Below, piece after piece: positions 58,548 through 64,000 of a DNA stretch of 64,000 nucleotides. Position 1 is the first letter of the stretch. Each line of letters opens with the position of its first letter. Made by a program: the position numbers and the translations under genes. This DNA comes from BJGV01 sp964194745. GTDB taxonomy: Bacteria > Pseudomonadota > Gammaproteobacteria > Burkholderiales > Nitrosomonadaceae. Under the pieces are notes generated by a model that made no database searches, had not been told where the DNA came from, and saw nothing but the letters and a program-made list of their open reading frames with translations. The DNA is taken from positions 186,001 through 250,000 of the forward strand of contig OZ252054.1 of NCBI GenBank assembly GCA_965248035.1. The letters run 5' to 3'.

Positions 58548-58905
58548 CTCTAGTTGAATGCAGCAAATAAAGATCGACCGTAATAATTACAATACATCTA
58601 TATTCGCTTTCATCGAAGTAGTTGGGAGTAGTATTAGAAAGTCCTTAAATCCATCAGAAATCCGCTAAATACCCGCATAAATTTGATATTTTTTCAGAGA
58701 TAAAAAAGACAGGAACAACGGTCGGTGTACTGTAGTCACATCCATATATCTACTCCAGCGATTCTTTAATTATCTTGCATAGTTATTCATTCCCATATAC
58801 GGAATGTTACCCTTAGGATTGCTGTTTCTAACAGTGACGCTCATACTGTTGAAATTCTCTTCTATAGTTTACGATACTATTATCGTTGACTAAACTCTAT
58901 AGATC
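58548..58905. other. Intergenic region between ccmI and the sensor kinase remnant
   Basis: About 360 bp without a convincing ORF. Neither a clear terminator for the ccm operon nor a definite promoter is visible. Confidence 0.4.
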
Positions 58906-61229
58906 ATGCCTACTAAGTTACAATAGTCACAATCAGATTTGCAGAAAAGTGATGAGCGCTTCCGCGCTATTTTTGATCATGCCGCAGATGGCATTGGGGT
59001 GTTGGATAATGATAGTCACTACCTACAAGTCAACCGTAAGCTCTGTGAAATATTGGGTTACACAGAAGATGAGCTAGTTGGAAAATCACGTAGCGAAATC
59101 ACACATCCAGACGATCTTGGGGAAAATTCAAATCAAAGCGATCAACTATTAGCTGGTTTGGTCGATACGTTTCCACTTGAGAAACGTTATATCCAGAAAA
59201 ATGGTTCGATAATTTGGGTCCATGTCAGTTCTGCAGTGGTTCATGGTCCCTCGGGTGACCCCATTTATTCAATATCATCTATCACGGACCTTTCGGAACG
59301 TAAAAGGCTAGAAATATTTCATAGTGTGGCTCGTACTTTGGCTAAGTCAAAAACTATTACCAAGGCTATGCCACGTATCATTCGGATTATTTGTGAAACG
59401 TTGGGATGGGATTGTGGTGCTCATTGGAAAGTTGATGAGGAGAAACAGCAGTATTACTGTACTGAGACTTGGAGTATTGCAAACACCCAGATCAAGAAAT
59501 TCATGAATTATAGCAGCCAGCGTGTTTTTCCTATTGATTATGAAGGCTTCATCAAACGTACATGGTTAAGCAACCGTCCAGTATGGCTTTCTGACATTAC
59601 CGCAGAGACAATCTTCACGCGTACAGCGCAAGCAGCAGAAGCTAAATTGCTAAGTGCGTTCGCCTTCCGAATACTGTCTGCAGATAAAACTATCGGTATC
59701 CTGGAATTTTTTAGTAGAAACACTCAGAAGCCTGACACCGCTTTACATGAAACGGCGCTATCTATTGGCGTTCAAATAGGCCAATTCATCCAACATAAAC
59801 AAATAGAGGACGCACAGAAAAGAAGCGAAGCACAACTATCAGGCATCATTCAGTCAGCCATACAAGCCATCATCATGGTTGATGAGGAAATGAATATTGT
59901 TCTATTTAATCCAGCTGCGGAAAAAAATATTTGGTTATAAAAGTAAGGACGTGATCGGTACAAAAATTAATAGACTTATACCGGCTCGATTAATGGGATT
60001 ACGTCGCAATGGAGAAGAATTTCCCATTGAGGCAAGTATTTCTCACCTGACCTTGAACAGAAAGAAACTTTATACTTTAATTTTGTCCGATCTTACGTTA
60101 AGCCTAGCTGCTGAAGAGAATTTACATCTTGCTACCGAAGTAATAAAGAATGTACAGGAAGCTATCGTTATTATTAGATGCATCTATGAAAGTAATTTCA
60201 GTTAATCCAGCATTTACATCAATCACGGGCTTCACAGAAGACGAGGCAATCGGTAAGACCCCTCGAATCTTTAGCGCTGATATAGAGAATAAAGACTCGT
60301 ATCAGTCCATGTGGCGTTCACTCAAAAAAACCGGACATTGGTACGGGGAAATATGGGATCAACGCAAAAACGGCGATTCTTTTTGCCAAGGCCTTTCGCT
60401 CGATACAAACAACAATTTATATGGAGAAATTGCCTACTATGCGGCTGTTTTTTATGACGTTACAGATCGTAAACGCTCAGAGGAGCGCATTCTCAATCTA
60501 AATACCGAATTGGAACAGCGTGTAATGGAACGCACTCGGCAACTTCTAGCCTCTAACAAGGAACTGGAGGCTTTCAGTTACTCAGTGTCCCATAACTTGC
60601 GCGCACCTCTGAGGGCAATAGATGGATTCAGTCAGTTGCTCATAAAGAAATATACTGATCAACTTGATGAAGTAGGTCATAACTATCTGCAACGAATTCG
60701 TAATGCGAGTGAACGTATGGGAGGTTTAATTGATGATCTACTACAATTATCAAAAGTCAGCGCAAGCAAGTTTAAAACTAAACCCGTTGATTTAAGCCAA
60801 CTGGTTCGTTCAATATTGATGGAACTCCAAGAAACTGAAGCCAATCGCAAGGTAGAATCTGAAATACAAGATGGAGTTTTTATCGATGCGGATCCACGTC
60901 TTTTCCGAATCGTGCTTGAAAACCTTGTAAGCAATGCTTGGAAGTTTACAGGGAGAAAAGAGAGGACAATTATTCGTTTTGGTATTAAGGAACAGAATGG
61001 TGAACAGGTGGTATTTATCAAAGACAACGGAGCTGGATTTAACGTAAAGTATGCTCATAAACTATTTGGAGCATTCCAGCGACTACACAGTGTGACTGAA
61101 TTTGAAGGTACTGGTATTGGTCTTGCCACAGTGTTGCGCATTATGAACCTACATGGTGGGCGCATCTGGGCAGATTCGACCTTAGGTGAAGGCGCAACTT
61201 TTTATTTCGTCGTTCCACACCCTCGGTAA
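58906..61229 (+). pseudogene. Multi-PAS hybrid-type sensor histidine kinase, broken by one stop and two frameshifts
   Basis: The intact gene would encode PAS-GAF-PAS-PAS-HisKA-HATPase. From ATG 58906 the frame meets TAG at 58924-58926 and then runs 58939-59940 (PAS near DERFRAIFDHAADGIGVLD, GAF region). A run of A at about 59922-59928 shifts the frame (continuing FGYKSKDVIGTKINRLIP), and a second shift near 60170 leads into 60150-61229 with PAS, FSYSVSHNLRAPLRAIDGFS (HisKA, phospho-His) and ATPase boxes VSNAWKFTG and EGTGIGLATVLRI. Part of the second PAS also seems deleted. Confidence 0.75.
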
Positions 61230-61262
61230 AGCAAAGATAGCCAGTTAAAGGCAAAGGACAAA

Positions 61263-61733
61263 TTGAATACAAAAAACACAAATAAAGTAATTTTACTAGT
61301 GGAAGACAATCCTGATGATCAGGAACTTGCACTACTAGCTTTCAAGGAAGCAAACATTACAAACAAGATCATTTCTTGCGGCGATGGTGAAGAGGCTTTG
61401 GATTACCTATTCGCAACTGGTGTGTATGCTGACCGGGATGCCCGTATCATGCCAGAGGTTATGCTTCTTGATCTCAAACTTCCTAAAATTGATGGTTTTG
61501 AAGTACTAAAACGAGTACGTGAGGATCCTAGGACCAAACTGCTCCCGGTAGTGGTCCTTACCACCTCATCAGAGCAGAAAGACCTAGTTGAGAGTTATCA
61601 GCTAGGCGCTAATAGCTACATACGCAAACCAGTTGATTTTGGCAAATTCATTGAGTTTGCCCAACTATTTGGATTGTACTGGCTAGGTTTGAATGAATCT
61701 CCAACACGCAGAGGCATTAGAAAAGAGAACTAA
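61263..61733 (+). CDS. CheY-like response regulator (Rcp1 type)
   Basis: A 156-residue stand-alone receiver domain starting at TTG 61263. The acidic pair is in LLVEDNPDDQ, the phosphorylation Asp in VMLLDLKLPKIDGFEVL, Thr/Ser in VVLTTSSE and Lys in SYIRKPVDF. Single-domain regulators of this type pair with multi-PAS kinases like the neighbouring one. It appears intact even though its likely kinase is broken. Confidence 0.9.
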   Translation: MNTKNTNKVILLVEDNPDDQELALLAFKEANITNKIISCGDGEEALDYLFATGVYADRDARIMPEVMLLDLKLPKIDGFEVLKRVREDPRTKLLPVVVLTTSSEQKDLVESYQLGANSYIRKPVDFGKFIEFAQLFGLYWLGLNESPTRRGIRKEN

Positions 61734-62052
61734 GAAATCCAGATATAATTGCTCTAGCATTCCATTCATCATAATTGCCAATTTGCAAAATGAATGAATA
61801 CGTATTACTTGATAGAAATAGCCCGCTACTCATTTAGCAAGCCAGCGCAGTTATTGGTAGAATGCTAAAGTCATCGCTTATATTCATATAAACTCACAGG
61901 GATTCAGTGTTAATGTTCCGTTGTTTTTTGCATTGATATCAATCATCATGATAAATACAAAATGATCGATCTTGCTAATATGTTAGAACAACGGACTAGC
62001 TTAAATTACGCTGATTACTTTGAATAAGCACTTCACTCATGGTGTATAAAAT
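61734..62052. other. Intergenic region between the two signalling units
   Basis: About 320 bp, AT-rich, no ORF or repeat recognised. A promoter for the second sensor kinase is likely here but not assignable. Confidence 0.4.
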
Positions 62053-63627
62053 ATGGAACAGCAGACTCTGCGTGTATTAATGATTGAGGATTCAGCGGAT
62101 GATGCAGAACTGATTTTGCTTCCTCTTAAGGAAAGTGGATTTGCGGTTCACTGCCTACGCGTTGAAACTATTGAAAGTTTACGGAATGCGCTGAGTAGCG
62201 AAAATTGGGATGTGATTCTATCTGATTACAATCTGCCAGACTTCGACGCTGGAGAAGCATTAACACTGCTAAAAACACATGATCTAGATATCCCCCTGAT
62301 TATCGTATCAGGCTGTATTGGCGAAGAAATCGCAGCTTCTTTAATGAAAGCAGGAGCACACGATTTTGTAATGAAAGGTAGTACTGCGCGGCTAGTACCG
62401 GTCGTACAGCGGAGTCTACTGGAAGCAGAGAACCGTAAACAATTTAATCTCTCACAGACTGCATTGAAAAAAAGTGAGGCTCGCTTCCGTGCAATAGCCG
62501 CCAATCTTCCTGGTGTGATGTTCCAGTTCATGCTAGAACAACATGAAAAGATAAGTTCCCCATACGTGAGCGATGGCTCACTAATGTTGCTTGGCTTACA
62601 TCCTCATACACTTATGGATGCTCCCGGATTGTTTTATGAGATGATCATACCTAAAGACAGGCCATCCTATTCCCGTTCTATGACTGCCTCTGCTAAAAAT
62701 CTTTCGCCCTGGAACTGGGAAGGTCGTATTCGGGTAGATGAGGAAGCCGAGGCCAAGTGGATAAGTCTGCGCGCAACTCCTCGACAAACTTCTAGCAAAG
62801 CAATTCTATGGGACGGTATTGTAATAAATATTACCAGAAATAAGCTTGCTGAAATCGAAATTGCAAGCTCTCGCGAACGGTTAGCCGAGTTTTCTTCTTA
62901 TTTGCAGAAAATTAAGGAACAGGAACGTGCTAGGATTGCCAGAGAAATTCATGATGACATCGGCGGTATTCTGACCGCTATTAAATGTGAATTGCTACCA
63001 TCGACTGAGGGTGTGCCCAATAAACCGGATTTTTACCGGAAAAAAGCTGAATCCATCGAATCTTTAGTTGACCAGGTAATTGATAGCACACGCAGAATAT
63101 CAATGGATTTACGTCCGGGTATACTAGACTGTGGAATTGTTGCTGCTGTCAAATGGCAAGCAAAAGAGTTCTGTGAACGTGCCAGACTTTGATACCGAGT
63201 TTCGTGTGATAGTGATGAAATTCCATTAGATTCAGACTTATCAGTAGCAATTTTTCGCATTTTTCAGGAAACTCTGACAAATATTTCAAAGCATGCCAAC
63301 GCTTCACGACTTCAGATACGACTTTCAGAGAAAGACGGATGGATATTCCTTGAGGTCACTGACAATGGATGCGGGATCACAGACCAAGAAATGACTAAAC
63401 CACAATCTTTTGGAATTCGCGGTATGCGTGAACGCTGCCAACAACTTAGAGGCAGCCTCTATATTACTGGCAGGCCTGGCAAGGGAACCAAAGTAACTAT
63501 TTCAATTCCGGCAAATGCCATGGAGATGTCATCAAATCAGCCCATAGACGCGAACATCACTCTAACAGTGTTGCGACCTACACTTGCAGAAAACCATAAG
63601 AACCTGACAAAAACATTACAACACTGA
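62053..63627 (+). pseudogene. Receiver-PAS-HisKA_3 sensor kinase interrupted by an in-frame TGA
   Basis: A NarX/NarL-type kinase: receiver domain at residues 1-130 (MIEDSADDAELI, SDYNLPDFDAGEAL), PAS near residues 145-270, HisKA_3 dimerisation with ERARIAREIHDDIGGILTAI at residues about 295-315, then TGA at 63190-63192 (codon 380). The same frame continues with the ATPase domain: TLTNISKHANASRLQIRL, VTDNGCGI, FGIRGMRERC and GKGTKVTI, ending at 63627. A single C-to-T change (CGA to TGA) would explain it. As it stands the catalytic half cannot be made in one chain. Confidence 0.78.
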
Positions 63628-63643
63628 GAAACTTGGATTATAG

Positions 63644-64000
63644 ATGATACGTGTAATAATAGCTGACGACCATGCGATTGTTCTCCAGGGGCTGAAGCAG
63701 ATACTTAGCGAAACTGATAACATTTCTGTCACAGGCGAGGCAGAAACTGGGTTACAGGCGATTAAGATTGTACGCGAGAATGTTTTTGACGTGATGTTGC
63801 TCGATATTTCCTTACCTGATAAAAGTGGGATAGAAGTACTCAAACAAATTAAGAAGGAGCAACCTAAGCTGACGGTTCTGATGTTAAGTATGCACACAGA
63901 ACATGAATTTGCAGTACGCGCTCTGAAGGCAGGCGCATCTGGCTATCTTAATAAACAAAGCGCACCTTCTCAGCTTGTTACTGCAATACGCCAAGTGGCC
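63644..64000 (+). CDS. NarL/FixJ-type response regulator, partial at window end
   Basis: The frame from ATG 63644 is open to the end of the window and encodes a receiver domain: IIADDHAIVLQGLKQILSE, MLLDISLPDKSGIEVLKQI with the phospho-Asp, VLMLSMHTEHEFAVRALKAG and GYLNKQSAP. A LuxR-type HTH should follow beyond 64000. It lies 17 bp behind the second kinase, its obvious partner. Confidence 0.92.
   Translation, partial: MIRVIIADDHAIVLQGLKQILSETDNISVTGEAETGLQAIKIVRENVFDVMLLDISLPDKSGIEVLKQIKKEQPKLTVLMLSMHTEHEFAVRALKAGASGYLNKQSAPSQLVTAIRQVA

Noticed and set aside
1..64000. Alternative genetic code or TGA/TAG recoding as an explanation for the in-frame stops
   Set aside because: TGA, TAA and TAG end many intact genes here, including tightly overlapping ones (ATGA), and frameshifts occur alongside the stops.

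Overview
The window is chromosomal DNA of a Gram-negative betaproteobacterium, most likely an ammonia oxidiser of the Nitrosomonas type. The basis is pyrG, eno and ftsB in one run, a betaproteobacterial-style greB, a System I cytochrome c maturation operon ending in ccmI, and the general look of the proteins. The genus is an inference from gene content and was not tested by a search.

Layout. 1-3278: host DNA with the end of an aminotransferase gene, an AsmA-like membrane protein gene that appears frameshifted, and an intact tRNA-Asn. 3234-40691: a complete-looking lambda-type (siphovirus-like) prophage of about 37.4 kb between a 45-bp direct repeat, the 3' part of tRNA-Asn (attL 3234-3278, attR 40647-40691). 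40692-51218: host genes (small ORF, ftsB, eno, pyrG, an L,D-transpeptidase, tadA, an rRNA methyltransferase, greB, glk, then ccmABCDE). 51230-54059: an IS1595-family transposon carrying a DNA methyltransferase, a probable restriction endonuclease and a small third gene. It is inserted with an 8-bp target duplication between ccmE and ccmF. 54141-58547: ccmF, ccmG, ccmH, ccmI. 58906-64000: a two-component signalling cluster in which both sensor kinases carry disabling changes.

Prophage logic. A divergent cI/cro control region (33.7 kb) drives a leftward program on the minus strand: cro, cII-like, an Icd/C4-RNA-like leader, O-like and P-like replication genes, a late-early block (methyltransferase, nuclease, ninB), terminase, portal, protease-capsid fusion, tail genes with a -1 frameshift at the tail chaperones, tip protein, and a holin/endolysin/spanin cassette. 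Rightward from the repressor lie small accessory genes, a nuclease, a pentapeptide-repeat protein, a chain of tiny overlapping ORFs, recT, a DUF4224 protein, the integrase and a higBA toxin-antitoxin pair beside attR. The cro promoter with its operator is duplicated almost exactly in front of the pentapeptide-recT-int operon, which ties both arms to one switch. Lipoprotein and other accessory genes sit beyond the lysis genes next to attL.

Most notable: a pair of related three-helix membrane proteins inserted as a cassette between 22-bp repeats in the early region; a Mor-like regulator whose 3' end matches a promoter-like repeat before the capsid gene; the R-M-carrying IS1595 transposon inside the ccm operon; and a run of frameshifts and in-frame stops (AsmA-like gene, greB, two kinases, a phage gene) indicating gene decay, slippage-dependent expression or sequence error.
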